Source: FEN-1297 sp964498065
GTDB lineage: Bacteria; Bacteroidota; Ignavibacteria; Ignavibacteriales; Ignavibacteriaceae
Length of the DNA stretch: 64,000 nucleotides
Assembly: GCA_964498065.1 (NCBI GenBank)
Contig: CAZCFZ010000005.1
Location: 1 to 64,000 of the forward strand
Reading direction: 5' to 3'
Shown here piece by piece: positions 53,529-62,656 of the stretch; within the stretch, counting starts at the first letter, position 1, and each line of letters starts with the position of its first letter. Position numbers and translations under genes: made by a program. The notes beneath the pieces were generated by a model. It ran no database searches. It was not told the DNA's origin and saw only the letters and a program-made list of their open reading frames with translations.

Positions 53529-54323
53529 TTAATCAAATTCTGTTTTTAATTCATCATACGACAAATCATAGCTTTCAGCTTTTAGTAAATATTTTGTATA
53601 TGGATGATCCGGCGATGAAAAAATCTCTTCGGTCGATCTTTTTTCAACTATTTTTCCTCGGTACATAATTATTATGTCATCACAAAGTTTTCTTAAAATT
53701 TTTAAATTGTGAGCTATACAAATTATGGAAACACCGAATTTTTCATTGATAGACTTGAAGAGCGTTAGAAAATTTAGTTGGGACTCCGTATCTTGAGATG
53801 AGAAAGGTTCGTCAAGAATCAATAATTCAGGTTTCACTGCCAGCAAACGTGCCAACGCAGCTCTTTGCTGCTCACCGCCGCTTAATTCGTAACCTTTCCT
53901 GTTCCATAAGTCCGCAGATAGATTTAATGAATCAAAAATACTTTCTTTCAATGTGTTAATTGTTTTTTTGTCTTTGAATCTTATATAAATTGCTTCTTCT
54001 ATAATCTCGTTAATTGTGCGAAACGGATTTAATATTTCTCCCGTATTTTGGAAAAGTATTTGCACAGGACTTGATTTTACCTTTTCCCAATCTTTCGAAA
54101 AATTAAATAATAACTCTCCGGATGTTTTATTTTTTACGCCTGCTATAATTTTTGCAAGTGTTGTTTTCCCGCTCCCGGATTCACCTGCAATTCCGAGAAT
54201 TTTACCTTGTACAAGGTTAAATGAAATATCGCTTAGAATTATTTTTTCATTTTCCTGCCGTCCGAAAATTTCGACATTAGCTACACTGTAATTAAGATTT
54301 TGAACTTTTAGTAATAAATTCAT
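53529..54323 (-). CDS. ABC transporter ATPase, oligopeptide/nickel (OppF/NikE-like) type
   Basis: This 264-residue ATPase has Walker A GESGSGKTTLAKII, the Q-loop VQILFQNTGEILNP, signature LSGGEQQRAALARLL and Walker B LLILDEPFSSQDTESQ. The HPYTKYLLKAE tail is typical of Opp/Dpp/Nik ATPases. It powers the divergently encoded permeases at 56822-59088. Its ATG overlaps the stop of the partner ATPase by four bases. Size fits NikE as well as shortened OppF, so substrate cannot be fixed. Confidence 0.9.
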   Translation of the reverse strand: MNLLLKVQNLNYSVANVEIFGRQENEKIILSDISFNLVQGKILGIAGESGSGKTTLAKIIAGVKNKTSGELLFNFSKDWEKVKSSPVQILFQNTGEILNPFRTINEIIEEAIYIRFKDKKTINTLKESIFDSLNLSADLWNRKGYELSGGEQQRAALARLLAVKPELLILDEPFSSQDTESQLNFLTLFKSINEKFGVSIICIAHNLKILRKLCDDIIIMYRGKIVEKRSTEEIFSSPDHPYTKYLLKAESYDLSYDELKTEFD

Positions 54324-55066
54324 GAAGCTAATTGATTATGAGAATTTAAAAATTTTTCCATATCCGAATATTTTTTAACTTTAAAAAATTCTTCCGGTGA
54401 GTAGAATTCCGTTAGTTTACCTTCCGATAAAAATGCGATTTTATCACTCACTTTATTTGCAAAATCCAGATCATGAGTAACTAAAAGAGCAGAATTGTTT
54501 TCTTTACTTACGAAATCCTTTAACTTCAGGAGAAATAAATTTGAAATAGCTAAATCAATCCCGGAGGTCGGTTCGTCAAGAATAAGTAATTGAGGATGGG
54601 TAAGTAAAGCTAATACAAAATTAATTCTTTGGGCCATACCGCCGCTTACTTCGTACGGATATAACTTTAATAACTCTTTTGAGTTTGGAAGAAAAAAATA
54701 TTGAAGCAGCGGATCAATTTCATCTTTATCTTTCACAAGAAGATTAAAATAGTAGCCTAAGTTTTTAAGATGATCGAAACTGTTGACTGCATCCTGGAAA
54801 AGATATTTAATTTTATTCTTTCTTAAATAAAGCAATTCTTCCTTTTCCATGGTAAAAATATCCCTGCCTTCGAAAGTTACTTTTCCAATCACGGAATAAA
54901 ATCTCTTATCCAATAAGTCTGTAAGAGATTTAATGAAAGTTGTCTTGCCGCTTCCATTGGCTCCCAGAATTGTATAAATATTATTTTGTTCTAATTTAAA
55001 TTGAATGTTGCTTAAAAGCTTTTTTTTATTCTTTATACACAAATCACTAATTTCAATATTTAGCAT
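54320..55066 (-). CDS. ABC transporter ATPase, oligopeptide/nickel (OppD/NikD-like) type
   Basis: This 248-residue partner ATPase has Walker A LGANGSGKTTFIKSL, a Q-loop in IKYLFQDAVNSFD, signature VSGGMAQRINFVLALL and Walker B LLILDEPTSGIDLA. It is shorter than classical OppD (about 330) and lacks the C-terminal extension. It starts 82 bases from the divergent substrate-binding protein gene, so both halves of the transporter are controlled from one intergenic region. Confidence 0.9.
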   Translation of the reverse strand: MLNIEISDLCIKNKKKLLSNIQFKLEQNNIYTILGANGSGKTTFIKSLTDLLDKRFYSVIGKVTFEGRDIFTMEKEELLYLRKNKIKYLFQDAVNSFDHLKNLGYYFNLLVKDKDEIDPLLQYFFLPNSKELLKLYPYEVSGGMAQRINFVLALLTHPQLLILDEPTSGIDLAISNLFLLKLKDFVSKENNSALLVTHDLDFANKVSDKIAFLSEGKLTEFYSPEEFFKVKKYSDMEKFLNSHNQLAS

Positions 55067-55148
55067 ATAATATCAATCAATTTTTTTGGATTTAACAAAC
55101 AAAATAATAAATTAACAACAAACTTATTAGCAATATTTTTAACGGTAT
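55067..55148. promoter_or_regulatory. divergent promoter region of the ABC transporter and kinase operon
   Basis: These 82 AT-rich bases separate the leftward ATPase pair from the rightward binding protein, permease, kinase and activator genes. Any regulator acting here could set both halves together. I see no clear operator and no TGGCAC-N5-TTGC sigma54 site. Confidence 0.4.
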
Positions 55149-56822
55149 ATGCTTATGGTGAGCAAAAAATTATACATTGCAGTTTTATTGCTAATTGCTG
55201 TCGCTTTTTCTTCATGCCGGCAGAAGTCCCCGCTCAATTCCAACCGGGTAGTTGTTGCAATCTCGTCTGATGTTGAATCATTTAATCCTTTATTTGTAAT
55301 GAATTATGATGAAGGAAATATCTCCGAACTATTATATGCCAGCCTCGTTCAGCATGATTGGGACTTTAAAAAGGGAGATATGAATACGGAGCCCATGTTG
55401 GCAGAAAGCTGGAAATGGAGTAAAGATTCATCGTCTATTACATTAAATTTGCGCAAAGATGTTCAATGGTCCGACGGAACGCCGTTTACTGCCAATGATG
55501 TTGTTTTTACTTTTGATTTATATTCGGATCCGCTTGTTCAAAGCCGGCTGTATGGAACATTTAAACATTTTTACGTTGATGCTTCTTCGCATATAAATTT
55601 AAAGAAAACATTTATTGTTGAAGGTCCATACAAACTAATCATAAATTTTAAAAAAGGAACAAGCCCTACTTTTTACGATATCGATTTCCCGATAATTCCG
55701 AAGCATGTATTTGATAAAATAGCGAGGAAAAATCTTGTAACAATAGAAAAGGAAATAAAACCGGTAACCGACGGTCCGTTTTTACTTGCACAGTGGAATA
55801 GAGATCAATCAATAATTTTAAAACAAAACAAGAAATCATTTTTATATAATCCTGACGGGATTAAAGAATTAATATTTAAAATTATTCCCGATTACAATTC
55901 GCAAATAAATCAATTGAAGAGCGGAGAAGTTGACCTGGTTCAGGATATTAAAGCCGACGACATCGGAGATCTAAGAAAAAATTCGAGATTAAATGTTGTT
56001 TCACTAAATGGAAGAGATTATGATTATATCGGCTGGAATAACATTGATCCGAAAATTTACGGTAAAACAAAAAGGATAGTTCCCAACAAATTGTTCGGTG
56101 ATCCAATTGTTAGAAGCGCTTTAACTTATGCTATAAACAGAAATGAGATTTTAAAAGAATTTTTGGACAATTATGGGCAGATCGCTGTTGGTCCGGTTGC
56201 ACCGATATTTAAAAATGCATATGATACATCTTTAATTTTTAGGAGTTTTAATCCTCAAAAAGCAAAAGAACTTTTAGCAAGCAGGGGATGGAAAGATGTG
56301 AATAATACAGGTAAGCTTTCAAAAAACGGGAAAGAGTTTGCTTTTACTCTTTATTATCCTAGCGGTAATCCGAGACGAGAGTTTGCCGCTTCAATAATAC
56401 AAAATAATCTTAAAGCTATCGGCATAAATATTAAATTAGATAAAATGGAACCCGAGGTATTTTTTCAAAAGATGTATAATAGAGAATTTAACGCCTGGAT
56501 GGCGGGATGGTCTGTGCCGATTCCGGTCGATTTAAGGACATATTGGTATTCTAATTTAAATGAAACACCGATGAACGTATACGGCTTTAAAGATAAAGCT
56601 GTTGATTTATTGCTGAATAAAATAGAGAACGAACGTTCAAATTCCGTCAAAGATATAAATTATAAAAAGATACAGCAGCTTATTTACCAGGATGAACCGG
56701 TAACATTTTTATACTGGATAGATAATATCATAGCATATAACAAACGGATTAAAAATATGTCTAATACTCCTCTTGGTCCGCTACATCGCTGCTGGGATTG
56801 GTCAATAAAAAATAGTTATTAA
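55149..56822 (+). CDS. peptide/nickel-type ABC transporter substrate-binding lipoprotein
   Basis: This 557-residue family 5 solute-binding protein has a lipoprotein signal (VLLLIAVAFSSC, lipobox Cys near residue 23). The core reads ESFNPLFVMNYDEGNISELLYASL, ESWKWSKDSSSITLNLRKDVQWSDGTPFTANDVVFTFDLY (the SBP_bac_5 hallmark) and VRSALTYAINRNEI. It should catch a peptide, nickel chelate or similar solute in the periplasm. It ends in a one-base overlap with the first permease gene. It opens the operon that also carries the kinase and the AAA+ activator. Confidence 0.93.
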   Translation: MLMVSKKLYIAVLLLIAVAFSSCRQKSPLNSNRVVVAISSDVESFNPLFVMNYDEGNISELLYASLVQHDWDFKKGDMNTEPMLAESWKWSKDSSSITLNLRKDVQWSDGTPFTANDVVFTFDLYSDPLVQSRLYGTFKHFYVDASSHINLKKTFIVEGPYKLIINFKKGTSPTFYDIDFPIIPKHVFDKIARKNLVTIEKEIKPVTDGPFLLAQWNRDQSIILKQNKKSFLYNPDGIKELIFKIIPDYNSQINQLKSGEVDLVQDIKADDIGDLRKNSRLNVVSLNGRDYDYIGWNNIDPKIYGKTKRIVPNKLFGDPIVRSALTYAINRNEILKEFLDNYGQIAVGPVAPIFKNAYDTSLIFRSFNPQKAKELLASRGWKDVNNTGKLSKNGKEFAFTLYYPSGNPRREFAASIIQNNLKAIGINIKLDKMEPEVFFQKMYNREFNAWMAGWSVPIPVDLRTYWYSNLNETPMNVYGFKDKAVDLLLNKIENERSNSVKDINYKKIQQLIYQDEPVTFLYWIDNIIAYNKRIKNMSNTPLGPLHRCWDWSIKNSY

Positions 56823-57808
56823 TGAATAAAGAAATTACAAAAACACTAATCAAAAGAATTCTTTCATCTTTTCTTGTTCTATTTTTAATGATTACTTTTC
56901 TTTTCTTTTTGTTAAGAATATCTCCGGGAAGCCCGTATCAGAAATTTGTTTCACCGGAATTAAGTCCTAAATTATCTTCACTCGTAAGAGAATCCTTTAA
57001 CCTCAATAGCTCCCTGGCTGATCAATATAAATCTTTTATCTTAAATCTTGTCCAGGGTAACTTCGGAATATCCTATACTTATCGTATTCCGGTAATTGAA
57101 GTAATAAAAAAATATTTACCGTTCACTTTAATCTTTTCCTTGATCAGCTTCATAATTCAACTGTCGATTGGATTTCTGCTTGCTTTAATATCAGTAAAAA
57201 AGATAAACGGATTTTTAGACAATTCGATTTCAAAAACCGGTCTTGCGTTGTATTCAATTCCTTCTTTTGTAATCGGAGTAACTCTTATTTTCATTTTTTC
57301 CGATTGGTTAAATATTTTCCCGTCATCCGGGTTGAGTTCATTCGATTTTAGTTCCTACACATTAATAGGAAAGCTTACAGATTATACTGTTCATATGATT
57401 TTGCCTTTAATAACATTATCGCTTGCCGGAATTATAGTATTTTATAAATATATTCGGGATAATATCGTTGAAGTATACAATAAAACTTTTATAGAAAATC
57501 TTAGGATGCACGGCCTAACCGAAAAGGAAATTGCTAGGAAACATGTTATTCCCAATGCAATAAGTCCGCTTATATCTGTTGCAGGTGTTGAATTGGGACT
57601 TCTCTTTGGCGGGGCTCTGATTACGGAAGTGATTTTTTCTTTGCCGGGAATGGGACGACTAACCGTAAATGCAATTCTCTCCCGGGATTATCCTTTGGTT
57701 GTCGGCTGCACCTTTACGGCAGGGATATTGGTAATTATTACAAATTTGGCTGCTGATTTAATAAAAGCAAAACTGGACAGGAGATTGGTGAAAGGAATTA
57801 TAAACTAA
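56822..57808 (+). CDS. ABC transporter permease, OppB/DppB-like
   Basis: This 328-residue inner-membrane permease has about six helices. The first-helix segment is followed by RISPGSPYQKFVSPE, then LVQGNFGISYTYRIPVIEVI. The cytoplasmic EAA loop, ENLRMHGLTEKEIARKHVIPNAISPL, contacts the ATPases. FSLPGMGRLTVNAILSRDYPLVVG is the family end motif. It overlaps the genes before and after by one base each. Confidence 0.94.
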   Translation: MNKEITKTLIKRILSSFLVLFLMITFLFFLLRISPGSPYQKFVSPELSPKLSSLVRESFNLNSSLADQYKSFILNLVQGNFGISYTYRIPVIEVIKKYLPFTLIFSLISFIIQLSIGFLLALISVKKINGFLDNSISKTGLALYSIPSFVIGVTLIFIFSDWLNIFPSSGLSSFDFSSYTLIGKLTDYTVHMILPLITLSLAGIIVFYKYIRDNIVEVYNKTFIENLRMHGLTEKEIARKHVIPNAISPLISVAGVELGLLFGGALITEVIFSLPGMGRLTVNAILSRDYPLVVGCTFTAGILVIITNLAADLIKAKLDRRLVKGIIN

Positions 57809-59088
57809 TGCATATTAAAATTAAAATATGGCATTTTGTTTTAGTTCTGAGTGTAATAATTATTATTGTCAGATTTAATCTATTATTAAATACCTTTCTG
57901 CTGTTTATCAAATTAATAAAACTATTTGTAACCAAACCTTCGTTGGCCTTTCAACAATTAAATCTTTCAATGCTGGATTCTTTTGTTTCGTTTTTTTTAA
58001 TTCTTATAATTCCTATTTTTTCTTTTATCAAAAGGAAAAAGATAGGCGCTCTTTTCAATACTATAAATTTTACGTCATTTATAATAATTATATTAATGTT
58101 TTTTTTCTGCTTGGCCCCTCTTATTGCTAATTCAAATCCCAATTTTCAAAAAAACCTATCCGTAACAAAACTATTGCCGCCGTTAAGTTACATTAAAGTC
58201 ATACATCTTGTGCCTGAAGAGAATTCAAACAGTAATATAATGGACTTTATAAGTTTAAAAAATAAAGTTGTAAAAAGATCCTTCAATGAAAATATTATAT
58301 TTGCGGATAGTGTTGCCGATGGTCAAAAATTTATTTATTATGAGCACGGTTCCGCTTTCGAATTACCTAAATGCAAGATTATTATGAATGACGGAAAAGC
58401 TCTTATTACTCAGAAATATTTTTTATTGGGAACCGACGAATTAGGCCGGGATATATATTCCAGACTAATATACGGGGCACGAATTTCTTTATTTGTAGGT
58501 CTCGGTTCGGTGGCAATTTCTTTATTTCTTGGTTTAATCTTAGGATTTTTAGCCGGATATCCTGGCGGTATTATGGATTCATCGTTAAATCGAATTACAG
58601 ATATGTTCCTTGCCTTCCCTGTAATTTTTCTTATTATTTTAATATTGGCTTTGTGGGGTAATTCACTTATAAGTGTAATTGTTGTGTTAGGTTTTTCCGG
58701 GTGGATGAGTCTATTTAAAATTGTGCGTGGAGAAGTTATTTCATTAAAAAATAAAGATTATTTTATAAGTGCAAAATTGATTGGTCTTTCGAGAAAAAAA
58801 TTATTGATAAAAGAAGTATTGCCGGTAATTTTAGCCCCGGTAATTGTAAATCTTGTTTTCCAGTATGCAAACGTAATTTTAGCTGAAGCCGCTTTAAGTT
58901 ATTTAGGGCTGGGAACAGGAAGTACCTATCCCTCCTGGGGTGCAATGATTGAAGCCGGACAAAATTATTTATCCCATGCCTGGTGGATGATATTCTTCCC
59001 TGGTTTAATTTTATTCTTAACTTTGTATACGGCAAATAGTCTCGGCCAAAAAATAAACATTTATTTTAATCCCCGGATTGAGGTATGA
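57808..59088 (+). CDS. ABC transporter permease, OppC/DppC-like with long N-terminal region
   Basis: This 426-residue permease carries the family motif LLGTDELGRDIYSRLIYGARISLFVGLGSVAIS. The EAA-loop FISAKLIGLSRKKLLIKEVLPVI and the end motif LSYLGLGTGSTYPSWGAMI follow. It is about 130 residues longer than usual because of two or three extra hydrophobic helices and a soluble loop before the GTDELGRD motif (residues about 110-205). It overlaps the kinase gene by four bases (ATGA), so translation of the kinase is coupled to the transporter. Confidence 0.93.
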   Translation: MHIKIKIWHFVLVLSVIIIIVRFNLLLNTFLLFIKLIKLFVTKPSLAFQQLNLSMLDSFVSFFLILIIPIFSFIKRKKIGALFNTINFTSFIIIILMFFFCLAPLIANSNPNFQKNLSVTKLLPPLSYIKVIHLVPEENSNSNIMDFISLKNKVVKRSFNENIIFADSVADGQKFIYYEHGSAFELPKCKIIMNDGKALITQKYFLLGTDELGRDIYSRLIYGARISLFVGLGSVAISLFLGLILGFLAGYPGGIMDSSLNRITDMFLAFPVIFLIILILALWGNSLISVIVVLGFSGWMSLFKIVRGEVISLKNKDYFISAKLIGLSRKKLLIKEVLPVILAPVIVNLVFQYANVILAEAALSYLGLGTGSTYPSWGAMIEAGQNYLSHAWWMIFFPGLILFLTLYTANSLGQKINIYFNPRIEV

Positions 59089-62000
59089 TAAACGAAAAAT
59101 ATATTATTAAAAAAAAGTTAGGGCAAGGAAGAAGCAGCGTCTTTCTTTGTGAAGACATTGATATGCCGGAGAAATATATTGCAATAAAAATTCTTCCCGT
59201 AAATGCCGATGAATTCGAAAAAGAAATGTTTAAGAATGAATATTTTACTCTTTTAAGGTTGAACCATCCAAGTATTATTCGTCCTTTTGAATACGGAACA
59301 ATACAAACGGTTGAAGATGAAAAAGAAAAAATTTCGTTAGGAAGCAAGTTCTTTTCACTTGAATACTACGGGGGAACAGAACTTCTTAAGTTTCCTTTAA
59401 TTAAAGATGAACAGATATTAAGAAAAATTGTAGCGCAAATCTGTTCGGTTCTCTATTATTTACATCTCTCAAACTATATATACTATGATTTAAAACCGGA
59501 GAACGTTTTAGTTTCATTAGTAAACGGACAGCCTTTGATAAAAGTAATCGACTTGGGTTTTGCCCAAAACATATTAGATAATAGTGAAAATGTAGTTAGA
59601 GGTACTGCCGAATATATTGCCCCTGAAATATTAAAAAGCGAAAGGCATGATAGCCGGGTTGATTTTTATTCATTGGGAATGGTGCTTTATAGAATTATAT
59701 ATAACGGATTTCCTTTTAACACAACTAATGAATTAGATATTTATAAAGCTCAAATTGAAAAGGAATTTGAATTTAATAAAGTAAATTATTCCGAAGAGCT
59801 GATTAAAACTATTAAAAAGCTTCTACAAAAAAATCCATCGGATAGATATAATAACGCACTTGAAATTTTGGAAGACTTAAATGTGCCGATTGATGATAAT
59901 CTTTCAAAAGATTGGCTGCCGGCAAATATTTTTTCTAACAGAAAGGATTCACTTACTATATTAAAAACTTACATATCGGATGATTCAAGCAGCGAAGTCT
60001 TTTCTATTAGAGGTTCGGAAGGTGCCGGGAAAACATCTCTTGCTTACGAATTATATTCCAATTACGAAAACGCGGTTTTTATCAGCAACAATACGTCATT
60101 GACAGGCATCAAATTTATCCGTTTTTCCATTAACAAAATTATATTCAACGATTTTATTTTTTCAAAATTAAATCCGGGGCTTTTCAAAAGTCTAAGCGAT
60201 ACATTTAATAATCCAACCGACTTGGTAAACAAATTGAAATCCTTTTTTAGTCAATTATCAACAACTTGCAGTTTTATCATAATTTTTGATGCGTTCAACA
60301 GCTATGATGATTATACTATTGAGATATGGAAAAATATTATACCTATTCTTCAAGTTAACAAGATAAAAGTTATATTAACGGAAAACAGCGACAAACACTT
60401 TATTGCTAATTTTATTCATAACCTAAGAGAAGTAAATCTTACTCCTTTCACCGAAGCACATTTGTCGGAATATTTGGAAAAAAGATTTCCTCCGTTTTTC
60501 CCTAAAAACGAACTAAAGCGTCTTATCCTGTCATATGCCGATTTATTGCCGGGGAATATTGAAAGTTTTATAAGAGATATAATATTCTTAAAAATTCTCA
60601 CATTTACCCCAAGGGGAATTGAGATTATTCAAGATAATAGAACCGATTCGATATTAAAAAGTTCTCATGATGAAATATACAATCTGCGCTTTACCGAGCT
60701 TTCCGAAAAGGAAAAATTAATTTCTCAATTTACTTCGGCATTCGAAATAACCGTTAATCCGAACGTTATTTTAAAATATTTTGATTTATCAACTGAAGAA
60801 TTGTTATTGCATTTTTCCAGACTGGAACAAAAAAATATTATCCAGCATGTACAAACAAATTCAAATCCGAATTTTGTTTCCGAAGGATTAAAAAGATTTA
60901 TTTATTCGACTATAAAAGATAGAGGCGCTTTTCATTCTTCAATTTCACAGTTTCTATATGCAAATTTCCCGGACTTTGGAAGCTTAGAACTTGCCAGACA
61001 ATTTGAATTATCCGGGAATTATGATGTCAGCTACGAAATTTTAGATAAAGAAATAAAACGGGCGGATGATGTTTCCGCATATTCTTATGAAAAGAATATT
61101 CTGGAACGTCTCATCAAGTTTCCTTTAAGTACAAAGACAAAGTCGGATATAAAAATAAAACTGGCATATATATATTTTAAATTGAGCCAGTACCAATCTT
61201 CAATTAATTTAATTGACTTAATATTTAAAGAAACAAAAGATTTAAAATCGGATAATAATTTATTATTCCTAAAGGCCAGATGTTTTATCGGATTAACGGA
61301 ATTTGGCGAGGGTAAAAATATAATTGAATCTTTACTGCCTAAAGTTAAGGATAATAAGAAAAAACAAATAATAATGCTCGAACTTGCAACTGTAGAATTT
61401 AATCTCAATCAATATGATAAGGCTAAATCGATATGTGAAATCATTATTGAGGATAAATCTTCAGGATTAGAAGAAAAAGGGCAATCTTATGAAATGTTAG
61501 GTCTAATCTCAGTTCACAAAAACAACAATCTTGAAAACGCTTTGGATTATTTTAAAAAGGCTGGTATTATATATGAAAAATCTGGCTTAAATCTTCAATA
61601 TGCTCAAATTTTAATGAACATTGGGATAACATATAACATCCAGGGAAATCCTAAACAGGCGAACTCTTATTGGGATAAATCATTAGACATCAATCGCTCA
61701 ATCGGGAATATAGAGCAAGAAGCAAAATTGCTTATGAATTATGGTATGTACTATTTTGATATATTGAACTTTGATAAATCAATAAAATTTTATGAAAAAG
61801 CGCTTTCAATCTTTAATAGTTTAGGTAATAAGAAGGGTTATGGCCTGCTTCTTATTAATTTGAGCGAGATATATATTTTAACTTGCGAATACCAGAAAGC
61901 ATTTGATTATCTTAATAATGCGGTAAATACTTTTAAACAATTGAAAAATTTAGAAGAAGAATTAGGGACTCTTTTTTTATTAGGAAAATTAAATTTTACT

Positions 62001-62642
62001 GTTGGGGATTTTGAGAATTTAAATATTACAGTCGAAAAATTTAAAGTTTATACAGAAAATAATGAACTATCTGAAAAATATAAGAACTATTATAAATTAC
62101 TTATTATATTAAATCGCATAAATAATGAATTTAATCAAGAATTCGTTAAATCTTTGAATTTATTAAGACAATTTTACTTACAAGAAAAAAATGAATATGA
62201 TTATTATTTTTGTACTATTTTGCTTATAAAAAATTTGATTAAAAAAAGTAAGCTGGGTGAGGCTTATAATATTTTAATTTCTGATGAATTAATTAAGATA
62301 TGTAATGATAATTTAATTTTCGATGCTGAAAGAAATTATATGGTTGGTATAGTAATTAATTTAGATACTTCTTTAGACTCAAAATCTCATATTGATTATT
62401 TTAATTTTGCTTATGAAAAAATTTCTGATTCTTTTATAACCGAACTTACCTGGAAAGTTTTATATGCATTAACAAATGTATATTATAAAAGAGGCAATAT
62501 TACAAAAGCATCCGGGTTTGGTAAATACGCTGCATCTCTACTCAATTTTATTGCTGAAAATATTAAAGATAATAGACTAAGGAATATTTATTTAAAAGAA
62601 GAGGAGAGAAGAGAAGCGATGGAAAAATTAAATTCTCTATAA
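59085..62642 (+). CDS. Ser/Thr protein kinase - P-loop ATPase - TPR fusion protein
   Basis: This 1185-residue cytoplasmic protein has a kinase domain at residues 1-275. The glycine loop is LGQGRSSVF, with Lys35 in AIKIL and catalytic Asp135 in YYDLKPENVLV. VIDLGFAQ (Asp156) stands for DFG, and AEYIAPEI for the APE motif. The usual HRD is YYD, so RD-type activation loop control is probably absent. A STAND/AAA-like P-loop follows: RGSEGAGKTSL with Lys316 and Walker B FIIIFDAF. From about residue 640 to the end, many TPR-like helices appear, for example LENALDYFKKAGIIYEKSG. This plan resembles other kinase-ATPase-TPR signal integrators. It is coupled to the OppC gene and lies 14 bases before the AAA+ activator. 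Confidence 0.85.
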   Translation: MINEKYIIKKKLGQGRSSVFLCEDIDMPEKYIAIKILPVNADEFEKEMFKNEYFTLLRLNHPSIIRPFEYGTIQTVEDEKEKISLGSKFFSLEYYGGTELLKFPLIKDEQILRKIVAQICSVLYYLHLSNYIYYDLKPENVLVSLVNGQPLIKVIDLGFAQNILDNSENVVRGTAEYIAPEILKSERHDSRVDFYSLGMVLYRIIYNGFPFNTTNELDIYKAQIEKEFEFNKVNYSEELIKTIKKLLQKNPSDRYNNALEILEDLNVPIDDNLSKDWLPANIFSNRKDSLTILKTYISDDSSSEVFSIRGSEGAGKTSLAYELYSNYENAVFISNNTSLTGIKFIRFSINKIIFNDFIFSKLNPGLFKSLSDTFNNPTDLVNKLKSFFSQLSTTCSFIIIFDAFNSYDDYTIEIWKNIIPILQVNKIKVILTENSDKHFIANFIHNLREVNLTPFTEAHLSEYLEKRFPPFFPKNELKRLILSYADLLPGNIESFIRDIIFLKILTFTPRGIEIIQDNRTDSILKSSHDEIYNLRFTELSEKEKLISQFTSAFEITVNPNVILKYFDLSTEELLLHFSRLEQKNIIQHVQTNSNPNFVSEGLKRFIYSTIKDRGAFHSSISQFLYANFPDFGSLELARQFELSGNYDVSYEILDKEIKRADDVSAYSYEKNILERLIKFPLSTKTKSDIKIKLAYIYFKLSQYQSSINLIDLIFKETKDLKSDNNLLFLKARCFIGLTEFGEGKNIIESLLPKVKDNKKKQIIMLELATVEFNLNQYDKAKSICEIIIEDKSSGLEEKGQSYEMLGLISVHKNNNLENALDYFKKAGIIYEKSGLNLQYAQILMNIGITYNIQGNPKQANSYWDKSLDINRSIGNIEQEAKLLMNYGMYYFDILNFDKSIKFYEKALSIFNSLGNKKGYGLLLINLSEIYILTCEYQKAFDYLNNAVNTFKQLKNLEEELGTLFLLGKLNFTVGDFENLNITVEKFKVYTENNELSEKYKNYYKLLIILNRINNEFNQEFVKSLNLLRQFYLQEKNEYDYYFCTILLIKNLIKKSKLGEAYNILISDELIKICNDNLIFDAERNYMVGIVINLDTSLDSKSHIDYFNFAYEKISDSFITELTWKVLYALTNVYYKRGNITKASGFGKYAASLLNFIAENIKDNRLRNIYLKEEERREAMEKLNSL

Positions 62643-62656
62643 CTTTAATTTGTATA

